DNA of 64,000 bases, taken from Deltaproteobacteria bacterium. Its GTDB lineage: Bacteria; Myxococcota; XYA12-FULL-58-9. Shown in pieces: positions 33,083 through 41,762 of the stretch. A program made the translations under genes and the position numbers. Positions within the stretch are counted from its first letter, which is position 1. The number at the start of each line of letters is the position of its first letter. The DNA lies in NCBI GenBank assembly GCA_016218825.1, contig JACRCV010000029.1:31653-95652 (forward strand), in the 5' to 3' direction. The notes below the pieces were generated by a model. That model was not told where the DNA came from. It ran no database searches and saw nothing but the letters and a program-made list of their open reading frames with translations.

Positions 33083-34456
33083 GAGCGCCGGCAACTTGCC
33101 CTCGATCGCCAGGCTGTGGCGCAGGTCTTTCGGCATCTCGCCGTTCGCGCTCTCGGCCGCCTCGCGCCGCAGGTGGGCGCGCATCCGGCCGAGGTCGGCG
33201 TAGTGCAGGCCGCCGGCGCTGTGGCGCTCGGGGCTCAGGCCGTGCTTCTCCCACAGCTCCAAGACCCGGACCGTGAGATCGAGGTGCCAGGCCGCGGTCG
33301 GCGTCTGGTGACCTTCGAAGGCCGATCCCGGCGCCGGGGTCCAGGGGATCGGCACCGCGTGGATGCCGCGCTCCGCCATCCACTCTACCCCTTCGAGGTA
33401 CGAGCGTGCCGGCTCGATGCCGGCGACCAGGACGGAGGCGACGTTCCCTTTGCCGAAGACGCCTACCGCGTGCTCCAGTGCTCTGAGCCACCCGTCCCGG
33501 GGCAAGAGGTGCTGCTTGCCGGGCACGATGCCGGGCCAGAGCGCTTCGTTCCAGATCTCGAGGTTGAACGCCACGCCCTCGAAGCCGGCCTCCTTGAGCG
33601 CGTCGACCTGCACCAGATCGGCGGGGGCGGCCAGCACCGCCTGACTGCCCTTGATCGTCTGCTCCCCCAATCGCGCCTGCATCGCGCGGCCGACCTCGAG
33701 GAGGTAGGGGACCTCGGCCTGGTCCTTCAGGACGCCGCCGGTCACCTGCATCTCGGTCGCGACCCCCTCGTCGTACGCCGCTTCGACCACCTCCGCGATC
33801 TCCCCGGGCGTCGCCGCGAACTTGCCTCGGTGCCGCGCCGACAACAACGGTCGGTCGGAGACGATGCCGCAGAACAGGCACGGCATCTTCTGCGAGAAGA
33901 AGTTGCAGTAGGCGTTGTACTCCACCAGGACCTGCCGCAGCAGGCGGTGCACGCCGACGTGCCGCATCGGCACGCCGCTCGCGGTCAGGCGGTCGTAGTA
34001 GCTCGGCCGCGGCTCGTACGCGACCGGGAACAGACAGAAGTCGTCGAGGTAGAGGCACAGCTCGCCATGGTCGCGCCGGAGGGTGAGCGGCGACGCCGCC
34101 GAGATCGTCAGCGGCATGTAGAAGCCGTGCGGCATCAGGATCCCATGCGGCATCGCCCGGGTCCGCGGCTTGCCCGCGTCCGGGTCGTAGTGCCGCTGCC
34201 CGAGGTCCTCTTTCCACCGCGTCCCCACCGCCTCGTAGGCCGACTCGTCGAGGCGCACGCCGCTCATGAACAGGGCGCTCTTGATCAGGAAGACCTCGCC
34301 CTCGCCGTAGATCTTACGCGCCAGCGCCGGCCGGGTCGCGAGCTTGCCGACGAGCCCCAACAGCGCGCTGTCGCCGTCGCCGGTGTCGAGCGCCGCCTTG
34401 AACTTCTTCGAGATCGATCGCTCGACCTTCTCGCTGATGTTGGCAAACAACCCCAT
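33080..34456 (-). CDS. Radical SAM protein with CX8CX2C cluster motif
   Basis: This 458-residue protein looks like a radical SAM enzyme. The presumed 4Fe-4S motif reads 'YCNFFSQKMPCLFCGI', so the spacing is CX8CX2C and not the usual CX3CX2C. The barrel continues with 'TEMQVTGGVLKD' (GGE-like segment), 'GSQAVLAAPADL', 'GFEGVAFNLEIWNEALW', 'NVASVLVAGIEP' and 'GIHAVPIPWTP'. The ~110 N-terminal residues are unrelated to the barrel. Start ATG 34456 has GGGGGCGG upstream. It is divergent from a DUF4160/DUF2442 pair. I do not recognise the reaction. Confidence 0.75.
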   Translation of the reverse strand: MGLFANISEKVERSISKKFKAALDTGDGDSALLGLVGKLATRPALARKIYGEGEVFLIKSALFMSGVRLDESAYEAVGTRWKEDLGQRHYDPDAGKPRTRAMPHGILMPHGFYMPLTISAASPLTLRRDHGELCLYLDDFCLFPVAYEPRPSYYDRLTASGVPMRHVGVHRLLRQVLVEYNAYCNFFSQKMPCLFCGIVSDRPLLSARHRGKFAATPGEIAEVVEAAYDEGVATEMQVTGGVLKDQAEVPYLLEVGRAMQARLGEQTIKGSQAVLAAPADLVQVDALKEAGFEGVAFNLEIWNEALWPGIVPGKQHLLPRDGWLRALEHAVGVFGKGNVASVLVAGIEPARSYLEGVEWMAERGIHAVPIPWTPAPGSAFEGHQTPTAAWHLDLTVRVLELWEKHGLSPERHSAGGLHYADLGRMRAHLRREAAESANGEMPKDLRHSLAIEGKLPAL

Positions 34457-34777
34457 GCGCCGCCCCCGTTTCCCGTGGACCAAAGGGACGATGCAGGGGC
34501 GGGCGAGCGAGGTCAAGCGGCAGCGGCGGCTGACGACGACGCGACGACGGCGGCCGAGGCCCCCCCCGGGCGATCGAGTTCTCGAGTTGGACCGATGTTG
34601 CCCGCCCCACCCGGGGGCGGGCCGAGAGCGGCGCCTGCCGCGCGACGCTCCGGGGTGGGGGTGGGGAGGACGGGCGCGAAGCGCCCGCCGGGAATCAAGA
34701 GAACGAGAACCCGATTGCCCTGCCGAGCCCCCGACCGTTCGTCGCGGTCCACATTGTCCTGTGGTAGTGTGCCGAGC
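34457..34777. other. Divergent intergenic region with repeat copy C
   Basis: This 321-base gene-free stretch lies between the radical SAM gene and the DUF4160 gene. It contains repeat copy C and otherwise GC-rich sequence without recognisable promoters. Confidence 0.5.
34600..34700 (-). repeat. Dispersed structured repeat, copy C
   Basis: Read on the minus strand: CTTGATTCCC, hairpin GGGCGC-TTC-GCGCCC, CCTCCCCACCCCCACCCC, a 36-base spacer, then GCCCGCCCC-CGGGT-GGGGCGGGC. The conserved segments match copies A and B while the hairpin stem sequence differs but stays paired. Confidence 0.6.
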
Positions 34778-35014
34778 ATGTCGCCGACCGTCTTCCGTGC
34801 CGGCAAGTACCGGGGCTTCTTCTTCTCCCGCGAGGAAGGACGAATGCACGTGCATGTCACGTGCCCTGACGGCGAAGCGAAGTTCTGGTTGGAGCCAATC
34901 CTCGCGTTGGCGAGTCATACCGGCCTCGCGGCTCGCGAGTTGGCGCGGATGCAGCGCGCCGTGGAGGAACATCATGCCCAGATCGTCCAGGCGTGGCGCT
35001 CCCATTTCGGCTGA
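34778..35014 (+). CDS. DUF4160 protein (toxin-antitoxin-like pair, first gene)
   Basis: This 78-residue protein matches DUF4160: 'MSPTVFRAGKYRGFFFSREE', 'MHVHV', 'GEAKFWLEPI' and 'HHAQIVQAWRSHF'. The family is usually encoded next to a DUF2442 protein and is suspected to be a toxin-antitoxin or small regulatory pair. The next gene overlaps its 3' end by 41 bases. Confidence 0.85.
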   Translation: MSPTVFRAGKYRGFFFSREEGRMHVHVTCPDGEAKFWLEPILALASHTGLAARELARMQRAVEEHHAQIVQAWRSHFG

Positions 35015-35285
35015 GGTGGAAGTGCTCGGCTTGACGCCGCATGCGCTGTGGCTGTCCGTCGGCGGCCGCGAGCTGATGCTGGATTTTCGACATTTTCCCT
35101 GGTTTGCCGACGCCAGCATCGCGGACGTCGGCGACGTCCACCTCCTTCACGGCGCCCACCTGCATTGGCCGAGGCTCGACGTCGACCTGCACCTCGACGG
35201 CATCGAACATCCCGAGCGCTACCCGTTGGTGGCTCGTAGCGGCGGCCGCCGGCCGCTCCGAGCGCGACGGTCGCGGGCCCGCTGA
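34974..35285 (+). CDS. DUF2442 protein (pair with DUF4160)
   Basis: This 103-residue protein has the DUF2442 core 'AEVEVLGLTPHALWLSVGGRELMLDF', 'FPWFADASI' and 'VHLLHGAHLHWPRLDVDL'. The ATG at 34974 has GGAGG at 34963-34967 inside the DUF4160 coding sequence, so the 41-base overlap is real. The basic C-terminal tail 'GGRRPLRARRSRAR' could bind nucleic acid. Its function is not established for the family. Confidence 0.82.
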   Translation: MPRSSRRGAPISAEVEVLGLTPHALWLSVGGRELMLDFRHFPWFADASIADVGDVHLLHGAHLHWPRLDVDLHLDGIEHPERYPLVARSGGRRPLRARRSRAR

Positions 35286-35308
35286 CCGGAGGATCGCGGG
35301 CGGCTCGT

Positions 35309-36349
35309 TCAGACGCCGTCGCCGGCTCCGACCGCCCGAAAGTCCGCCGGCAGCGGCGCCGACAGCGTGCGCGGCTCTCGATCGCGCGGCAGTCGGATGA
35401 TGAGCTCGTGTGCGTGCAGCAGCACCCGGGCCGCGGCGGCGGCGTGCGCCGGGGTGCCGTAGAGCCGGTCGCCGAGGATGGGCGAGCCGACGGCGGCGAG
35501 GTGGATCCGGATCTGATGCGTCCGCCCGGTCTGCGGCCGGGCGCGCACAAGAGCGGGTTGGCAGTGAGCTGATCGTTCCGCGCCCTTTCTTGCGTTCGCG
35601 CGCTCGCGGCTTCGCATCCGCTGTAGCACCGGCGGGCGCGACCGTGCGATCGGGTCGCGGGAAAGTACCTCGAGCGCCTGCCCGATGTCAGCACTCGAAC
35701 ACGAGAACTCGGTCCGACTCAGCCGACCGTCCGAACGCGGGGCCGCGCTGAGCGCGTAGCGAGCGTGCTGCGGGTGCGACTCCTGGTAAATGTAGCCCTC
35801 GACGGTGAACGACGCCGACGGCGGCGGCGGCGCCACCCACGCCAGGTAGTGCTTCTCCACCTGGCGCCTCTCGAACTGGCGGCAGAGCGCGTGTGCCGCT
35901 GCCGGCGACGCGGCGAACAGCATCACGCCGCTCGTCTCGCGGTCGAGGCGGTGCGCGGGGGTGAGCCAGCGGAGCTGCAGCAGCTCCTTCAACTGGGTCT
36001 CGAGCGACAGCACGACGCTGGCGCGCGTCCCCTGCACCGAGATCCCCGCGGGCTTGTTCACCGCGACGACGTCGTCTTCGACGAAGAGCACGTGCAGGGC
36101 GCCGATCGGCAGCCGCGGCGGCTCGGTCACGAAGGCATAGACCCGCACCACCGCGCCCGCCGGGAGAGTCGACGGCGGCGCGCCCGGATCCAACCGCACG
36201 TGGTCGACGTGCAGGCCGCGGTGCAAGAGCACCCGAGCGAAGGTCGAGGCCTCGACGCCGCGGCGCTCGACCTCTTCAGCGAGGGCGGCGTAGGGCAGGT
36301 CCTGCTCGAGCCGCCACTCGAGCTTGCGAACCGTGGGGATCGTGTCCAC
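35309..36349 (-). CDS. RluA-family pseudouridine synthase with an insertion
   Basis: This 346-residue protein has an S4-like N-terminus (about 20-80), the 'VVAVNKPAGISVQGT' segment, the catalytic Asp in 'PAHRLDRETSGVML', and 'RPQTGRTHQIRIHLAAVGSPILGD'. It would convert uridine to pseudouridine in ribosomal or transfer RNA. Between 'RTEFSC' and 'ALVRARPQTG', where relatives need only a short strand, there is an extra basic stretch of ~47 residues ('RDPIARSRPP', 'RSRERANARKGAERS'). The target site is not predictable. Confidence 0.9.
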   Translation of the reverse strand: MDTIPTVRKLEWRLEQDLPYAALAEEVERRGVEASTFARVLLHRGLHVDHVRLDPGAPPSTLPAGAVVRVYAFVTEPPRLPIGALHVLFVEDDVVAVNKPAGISVQGTRASVVLSLETQLKELLQLRWLTPAHRLDRETSGVMLFAASPAAAHALCRQFERRQVEKHYLAWVAPPPPSASFTVEGYIYQESHPQHARYALSAAPRSDGRLSRTEFSCSSADIGQALEVLSRDPIARSRPPVLQRMRSRERANARKGAERSAHCQPALVRARPQTGRTHQIRIHLAAVGSPILGDRLYGTPAHAAAAARVLLHAHELIIRLPRDREPRTLSAPLPADFRAVGAGDGV

Positions 36350-36705
36350 AGGGAGACAAGACCCGATCGCGATGCGATCGGCAAGCGCGAGCTGAACCGG
36401 GCATACGTCAGGGTGTTGCGAGAAGGTGTTGCGTGAGCCGGACCGCAGGGTGAGCGGCGCGTGAGCGCCGCGAAGACGCGCCGCAGGAGCGGCGCGGCCG
36501 AGGCCGAATGGCCGAGCCCGGAGGGAGGGCGACCCCCGCGCATCGCGGGGGGCACGCCCAGGGGGTCAGTCCTCCGCATCGGCGTCAGGGGCACGCCCAG
36601 AAGATCAGAAAGTGGATCCCGACACGTCGGCAGCCCGGCGTTGAGATCTTGCAAGCCGCAGAACGGTGAACGAGAGTCGGCGTCAATCACGAGGAGGGAA
36701 CGCTC
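36350..36705. other. Intergenic region upstream of pgi
   Basis: No gene is supported in these 356 bases. There is a hairpin CCCCCGCG-CAT-CGCGGGGG near 36532-36550 and a repeated GGGCACGCCCAG around 36550 and 36590. GAGGAGGG at 36691-36698 is the ribosome site of pgi. Confidence 0.5.
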
Positions 36706-38379
36706 ATGACCCGCATCACCCAGACCCCCGAGTGGCAAGCGCTCGCAGCCCACCACCGAGAGATCAAAGGCGAAGAGATGCGGGCGCTGTTCGCAGCCGA
36801 CCCCGACCGGGCGCGCAAGATGACGCTGAGGTTGGGGCCGCTGTTCGTCGACTACTCGAAGAACCGGGTGCGGACGACGACGCTGCAGCTCCTCGAGGCG
36901 CTGGCGAAGCGCGCCGGGGTGGCGGAGCAGCGGGCGCGGATGTTCGCGGGGGAGAAGATCAACACCACGGAGGGCCGCGCGGTGCTGCACGTGGCGCTGC
37001 GCAACCGGGGCAACCGGCCGCTGGCGGTCGACGGCGAGGACGTGATGCCGGGGGTGAACGCGGTGCTCGAGAAGATGCGCGCCTTCACCGAGCGGATCCG
37101 CAGCGGCGCCTGGCGCGGCCACACCGGCGAGCCGATCACCGACGTGGTCAACATCGGCATCGGCGGCTCCGACCTCGGCCCGGTGATGGTGACCGAGGCG
37201 CTGAAGCCGTACTGGCAAGAGGGCCTGACGCCGCACTTCGTCTCCAACGTCGACGGCACCCACGTCGCCGAGACCCTGAAGCGCCTCGCCCCGGAGCGCA
37301 CCCTGTTCATCGTCGCGTCGAAGACCTTCACGACCCAGGAGACCCTGACGAACGCCAGGAGCGCGCGCGCCTGGCTCGTCGCCAAGCTCGGCAGCGAGGC
37401 CGCGGTCGCCAAGCACTTCGCCGCGGTCAGCACCGCGACCCAGGAGGTCGCGAAGTTCGGTATCGACACCGCCAACATGTTCGAGTTCTGGGACTGGGTC
37501 GGGGGGCGCTACTCGCTGTGGTCGGCGATCGGGCTGTCGACAGCGACCTTGGTCGGCATGGACCGCTTCGAGGAGCTCTTGGCCGGCGGCCACCAGATGG
37601 ACGAGCACTTCCGCGACGCGGCGCTCCTCGAGAACATCCCGGTGGTGCTGGCGCTCCTCGGCGTCTGGTACGCCAACTTCTTCGGCGCCGAGACCCACGC
37701 GGTGTTGCCCTACGATCAATACCTGCACCGGCTGCCGGCCTACTTGCAGCAGGCGGACATGGAGTCGAACGGCAAGGGGGTGACCAAGGACGGGGAGCAG
37801 ATCGACGACACCACGACCGGGCCGGTGATCTGGGGCGAGCCGGGCACGAACGGCCAGCACGCGTTCTACCAGCTCATCCATCAAGGCACGCGCCTCATCC
37901 CCGCCGACTTCATCGCCGCGGCGACCAGTCACAACCCCATCGGCGCCCACCATCGGATCCTGCTCGCGAACTTCCTCGCCCAGACCGAGGCGCTGATGCG
38001 CGGCAAGACCGCGGCCGAGGTCGAGGCCGAGCTCGAGGCGAGCGGGCTCGATGCGGCGCGGATCGAGGCGCTCGTACCGCACAAGACCTTCACCGGCAAT
38101 CGGCCGACGAACAGCATCGTCATCGACGCGCTCACCCCGAAGACCCTCGGGATGCTCATCGCGATGTACGAGCACAAGATCTTCGTGCAAGGCGTCATCT
38201 GGGGCGTCAACTCCTACGACCAATGGGGCGTCGAGCTCGGCAAGCAGCTCGCAAACCGCATTCTCCCCGAGCTAGAAGTGCCTGGCACCATCGACAGCCA
38301 CGACTGCTCCACGAATTCGATCGCTAACCACCTGAAAACAATAAAGACAGGATTCCCCACTCCAAACCACATGGTATGA
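36706..38379 (+). CDS. pgi: Glucose-6-phosphate isomerase
   Basis: This 557-residue protein is close to the E. coli length (549). Family signatures are present: '[18 protein letters not shown]', '[13 protein letters not shown]', '[13 protein letters not shown]', '[17 protein letters not shown]', '[24 protein letters not shown]' (positions about 340-365), '[23 protein letters not shown]' and '[11 protein letters not shown]'. It interconverts glucose-6-phosphate and fructose-6-phosphate in the cytoplasm. GAGGAGGG lies 7 bases before the ATG. It is followed by an AT-rich gap, so it is probably monocistronic. Confidence 0.97.
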   Translation: MTRITQTPEWQALAAHHREIKGEEMRALFAADPDRARKMTLRLGPLFVDYSKNRVRTTTLQLLEALAKRAGVAEQRARMFAGEKINTTEGRAVLHVALRNRGNRPLAVDGEDVMPGVNAVLEKMRAFTERIRSGAWRGHTGEPITDVVNIGIGGSDLGPVMVTEALKPYWQEGLTPHFVSNVDGTHVAETLKRLAPERTLFIVASKTFTTQETLTNARSARAWLVAKLGSEAAVAKHFAAVSTATQEVAKFGIDTANMFEFWDWVGGRYSLWSAIGLSTATLVGMDRFEELLAGGHQMDEHFRDAALLENIPVVLALLGVWYANFFGAETHAVLPYDQYLHRLPAYLQQADMESNGKGVTKDGEQIDDTTTGPVIWGEPGTNGQHAFYQLIHQGTRLIPADFIAAATSHNPIGAHHRILLANFLAQTEALMRGKTAAEVEAELEASGLDAARIEALVPHKTFTGNRPTNSIVIDALTPKTLGMLIAMYEHKIFVQGVIWGVNSYDQWGVELGKQLANRILPELEVPGTIDSHDCSTNSIANHLKTIKTGFPTPNHMV

Positions 38380-38648
38380 CATATTCGCCATGGTGCGTAT
38401 CAATATTCGCACCAATACTAAACCGCGAACCGCCGTACGCGGCAAAGCGCCAGAACCCTCGGTGTGGGTTCACATCCTACACGTTCATCTGTTCGTAATG
38501 GGTAGGGAATGAAAACATGGCAGGAACAGTTGCCGTGGTATGGACTGTGCATGCAGTCCGGCGGCGCGAGGGGTCATGGCCGCCACCGGAAAGCGGTGGA
38601 CCGTTGGGAGACGGGGCTTGGCCCTGTGAATTCGAGGAGTTGGAAGGC
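38380..38648. other. Intergenic region after pgi, partly AT-rich
   Basis: The first ~140 bases are AT-rich and contain TGGTGCG-N13-CGCACCA (about 38393-38419), an inverted repeat, and a CCGCG/CGCGG pair. This may end pgi transcription and hold the promoter of the next gene. An in-frame ATG at 38517 could extend the following protein by 44 residues of unfamiliar sequence. Confidence 0.45.
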
Positions 38649-39788
38649 ATGCTGACACCTGTACGAACGCCCGTCGAGAAGCGGGTTTCGCGGCTGTTGC
38701 CGGTACAGTTGCCCAAGTTGCAGCCGGATCCGAGCCGCATCGCGGTGATGTTGAACCGCAATGCCCGGCACGTGACCGACGACATCATCAAGGCGGCGGA
38801 GCGGGTAGTCGGCAGCGAGCACGTGTTCGTCTCCAGGTCGGTCGACGAGGCGGAGGCGGTGTCGCGCGAGATCGTGCAGCGCGGTTACGGCACCGTGGTC
38901 TGCGGCGGCGGCGACGGCACGTTGGCGCGCGCCATCAACCTGGTCTACCACTACGTCGACGAGGCCAACGCCTGGCGGCTGGAGCGCCATCGTCGCTTCG
39001 GCGAGGCCCAGAACCTGCTCGCGAACCCGCGCTTTGCCTGTCTGCGGCTCGGGACCGGCAACGGCATGAGCGGCGTCGTCGGCGCCGGCCGGCCGCTCGA
39101 CGACCTGCGCACCATCGTCAACTACCTGCCGGGCCACACCCACACGGTGCCGCTCATCGACTTGGACGGCGAGCGCTTCTTCTTCGGCGGCGTCGGCTAC
39201 GACTCGCAGATCCTCGACGACTACAATCACCTGAAGGCCCGGGCGCAGAACTTCGTGCTCAAGGCCCTGATGCAGAACGTGACCGGCTACCTGGCGGCGA
39301 TCGTGCTCCGGACCTTGCCGCGGCTGCTCGCCGGCTCGGATCAGAAGCTCGAAGGCCGGGTGACCACGGTCGGCAAGGCGTACTACGTCGATCCGCGGCG
39401 CGGCGACGTGGTGCTGGAGATCGAGCCGGGCACGACGCTGTTCGAGGGCGAGGCCCGCATCATCTCGGCGGGGACGACGCCGTTCTTCGGCTACGGCTTC
39501 AGGATGTACCCGTTCGCGCGGATGATGCCGGGGATGATGCAGCTGCGGGTCGCGACCGTGGGCCCGCTGCGCGGCATCTGCGCCATTCCGTCGCTGTGGA
39601 AGGGCTCGTTCCGCGCCCCGCGCGGGCTGTGGGACTTCCTGGTCGAGGACGTGCGCATCGAGCTCGATCGGCCGTTCCCGTTCCAGCACTCCGGCGACGC
39701 CCAGGGGTTGCGCGACCGGCTGGACCTGAAGATCGCGTCCGACCAGCTCGAGCTGGTCGACATGTACCGGCCCTGGCGTCTGGCGTAG
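38649..39788 (+). CDS. Diacylglycerol kinase / sphingosine kinase-like protein
   Basis: This 379-residue protein has the lipid-kinase core 'SRIAVMLNRNARHVTD' at the N-terminus, 'GTVVCGGGDGTLARAINLV' (nucleotide-binding GGGDGT) and 'LRLGTGNGMSGVVGAG'. The C-terminal half is beta-rich, typical of the YegS/DAGK group. It would phosphorylate a lipid alcohol at the membrane surface. ATG 38649 with GAGGAG nine bases upstream is preferred over ATG 38517, whose extension lacks family resemblance. Confidence 0.82.
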   Translation: MLTPVRTPVEKRVSRLLPVQLPKLQPDPSRIAVMLNRNARHVTDDIIKAAERVVGSEHVFVSRSVDEAEAVSREIVQRGYGTVVCGGGDGTLARAINLVYHYVDEANAWRLERHRRFGEAQNLLANPRFACLRLGTGNGMSGVVGAGRPLDDLRTIVNYLPGHTHTVPLIDLDGERFFFGGVGYDSQILDDYNHLKARAQNFVLKALMQNVTGYLAAIVLRTLPRLLAGSDQKLEGRVTTVGKAYYVDPRRGDVVLEIEPGTTLFEGEARIISAGTTPFFGYGFRMYPFARMMPGMMQLRVATVGPLRGICAIPSLWKGSFRAPRGLWDFLVEDVRIELDRPFPFQHSGDAQGLRDRLDLKIASDQLELVDMYRPWRLA

Positions 39789-39908
39789 CGACGCTCCGCT
39801 TTCGCTTCGTCAACCGTTGCCGGTCTCGGGCGCCGGGTGCGGCGCTGGATCTTCGTCCGCGTGTGTGATCTACCTGAACACCGGATGGATGGTGCTCGTC
39901 CAAGTCGC

Positions 39909-40988
39909 ATGCCTCGGATCGCGGCGGTGCTCGTCGTCAGCGCGGTCACCGTGCCCGCGGCGGCGTGGCCTCCGGTGCTGCAGGACCCCGAGCTGCCGTC
40001 GGTCGACTCCGAGAGCTTCCCGCTCGACCCGGCGTTGGCGCCGGCGGTCCGTTTCTGGGCCGAGCTCTTCGTCAAGCACGACAGCAGCCGCGTGGTGCTG
40101 CACGACCGCCAGTACCTGGAGATCGTCTGGGAGGTGATCGACTTGCCGCAGACCGAGGACGGTCGCGACGATCCCGCGGTCAGCCAGAAGCTCATCCGCG
40201 ACGCGACCGAGAGCCTGCGCGTCCGCCTCCGCCGCCTGGAGCAGGATCCGACGCCGGTCGACGAGGACGACCTGGTGATCTTGTCGCTCGCCGGCGGCAA
40301 TGACCCGTCGCGCCTCCCCGGCGCCTGGAATCGGATCCGGGCGCAGCGCGGCGTCGCCGACCGCTTCCGCGTCGGCCTGGCGCACGCCAAGCCGCACCTC
40401 GCCGGGATGCAGCAGATCCTCGCCGAGGAGGGGGTGCCGCCGGAGATCGCGGCCCTGCCCTTCGTCGAGTCGATGTTCACCCCGACCGCGCGCTCGTCGG
40501 TGGGCGCGCTCGGGATCTGGCAGCTGATGCCGGCCACCGCCCGCAGCCTCGGCCTGAAGGTCGGCCGCGGTGACGACGAGCGCACCGACATCATCAAGGC
40601 GACCCGTGCCGCCGCGAAGATGTTGAAGAAGAACTACCAGATGCTCGGCACCTGGCCGCTCGCGATCACCGCATACAACCACGGCCCGAACGGCGTCCGC
40701 CGCGCGGTGGCGAGGGTTGGCTCGACCGATCTCGTCTACCTGATCGACAACTACGAGAAGGCCACCTGGGGCTTCGCGTCGAAGAACTTCTACGCCGAGT
40801 TCCTCGCCGCGACCGCGGTGCTCGCCGACCACGACGCCGACTTCGCCAAGTCGGTTCGGGCCGCGCTCCTCGCCGCGCCCCTGGAACCGCCGCCCCCGGA
40901 GCTCGAAGAGACCCTCGACGCCGACTCCGGGCCGGAGCCGGATCTCGAGGGCGACGGCGCCGCCGCTGCCGCCGCGGAGGTGCGATAG
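39909..40988 (+). CDS. Lytic transglycosylase (MltD/SLT type)
   Basis: This 359-residue protein starts with a signal peptide ('MPRIAAVLVVSAVTVPAAAWP'). Its SLT domain lies at about 165-300: catalytic Glu in 'LPFVESMFTPTARSSVGALGIWQLMPATARSLGL' (about residue 190), 'RTDIIKATRAAAKML' and 'WPLAITAYNHGPNGV'. It cleaves peptidoglycan glycan strands in the periplasm, forming anhydromuramyl ends. The C-terminus is acidic and alanine-rich, and no LysM domain is visible. ATG 39909 is chosen because it places the signal peptide at the N-terminus. Confidence 0.9.
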   Translation: MPRIAAVLVVSAVTVPAAAWPPVLQDPELPSVDSESFPLDPALAPAVRFWAELFVKHDSSRVVLHDRQYLEIVWEVIDLPQTEDGRDDPAVSQKLIRDATESLRVRLRRLEQDPTPVDEDDLVILSLAGGNDPSRLPGAWNRIRAQRGVADRFRVGLAHAKPHLAGMQQILAEEGVPPEIAALPFVESMFTPTARSSVGALGIWQLMPATARSLGLKVGRGDDERTDIIKATRAAAKMLKKNYQMLGTWPLAITAYNHGPNGVRRAVARVGSTDLVYLIDNYEKATWGFASKNFYAEFLAATAVLADHDADFAKSVRAALLAAPLEPPPPELEETLDADSGPEPDLEGDGAAAAAAEVR

Positions 40989-41026
40989 ACGTCGGGAGCG
41001 CAAACCTGACGAGGGTCGCGGCGAGC

Positions 41027-41272
41027 ATGACCGACGAGATCTCCGAGAACCAGGCGCTGCAGATCCCGCACGCGCGGCTCAGTCCCATCGCGCTCGACCG
41101 ACTGATCGAGGACTTCGTCACCCGCGACGGCACCGACTACGGCGAGCGCGAGGTGCGCCTCGAGGACAAGAAGGCCGCGGTCCTGCGGCAGCTGGAGCAA
41201 GGCGAGGTCATCATCGTCTTCGACCCGGTGAGCGAGAGCGCCAACATCGTGCCGAAAGACGCCGCCTGGTGA
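41027..41272 (+). CDS. YheU-family (UPF0270) protein
   Basis: This 81-residue protein carries the YheU pattern 'IPHARLSPIALDRLIEDFV', 'RDGTDYGEREV', 'LEDKKAAVLRQLEQGEVIIVFD' and 'ESANIVP'. The family has no established function. Its stop overlaps the SUI1 gene by 4 bases (ATGA), suggesting co-translation with a translation factor. Confidence 0.85.
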   Translation: MTDEISENQALQIPHARLSPIALDRLIEDFVTRDGTDYGEREVRLEDKKAAVLRQLEQGEVIIVFDPVSESANIVPKDAAW

Positions 41273-41649
41273 GCGCGGGACCGTTCGAGAGCCCATTCGC
41301 GAAGCTCTCCGGCTTGCGTCCGCAGCTTCCCGCCGGCACCCGAGTCACGCCCGGCGCCGACCCCGATATGAAGCCCGGCCCGTCACGCGCCGTCGTTCAC
41401 CTCGAACGCAATGGCCACGGCGGCAAGGAGATGACGCGGGTGGAGCAGCTCGAGCTCGGTGCCCAGGAGCTCGGAGCGTGGCTCCGCGAACTCAAGCGGT
41501 CTCTCGGCTGCGGCGGGACGGGCGACGGGGCGACGCTCTTGATCCAAGGAGACCAGCGCGAACGCGTCGCCACGTGGCTCGCAGATCGCGGCGTCGGCAC
41601 GGTGGTTCAGGGGTGCGCCGGCTCTTGCGCTCCTGGAGGTAGGCGGTGA
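41269..41649 (+). CDS. SUI1/YciH-family translation initiation factor-like protein
   Basis: This 126-residue protein has the SUI1 core 'VVHLERNGHGGKEMTRVEQLEL', 'LRELKRSLGCGGTGDGATLLIQGDQRERVATWL', equivalent to the eIF1 fold. Bacterial members (YciH) may influence initiation fidelity, but their role is not settled. The last ~20 residues ('GTVVQGCAGSCAPGGRR') depart from the usual family end and contain two extra cysteines. Overlaps yheU by 4 bases. Confidence 0.85.
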   Translation: MSAGPFESPFAKLSGLRPQLPAGTRVTPGADPDMKPGPSRAVVHLERNGHGGKEMTRVEQLELGAQELGAWLRELKRSLGCGGTGDGATLLIQGDQRERVATWLADRGVGTVVQGCAGSCAPGGRR

Positions 41650-41762
41650 TGCTGTGAAAATACTGGTTCATCGTGTAGCTGTGGAATGGCCGATGCTTGG
41701 TCTCGCCCTCACCTCGAATGCGTCGCCGAATATCTCCAGGCCCTTTTCGCTGGTGTCGGTCT

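Noticed and set aside
36520..36610. Repeated GGGCACGCCCAG and a GC hairpin before pgi considered as a CRISPR-like or mobile repeat
   Set aside because: There are only two units without regular spacers or further copies, so it is treated as ordinary intergenic sequence.
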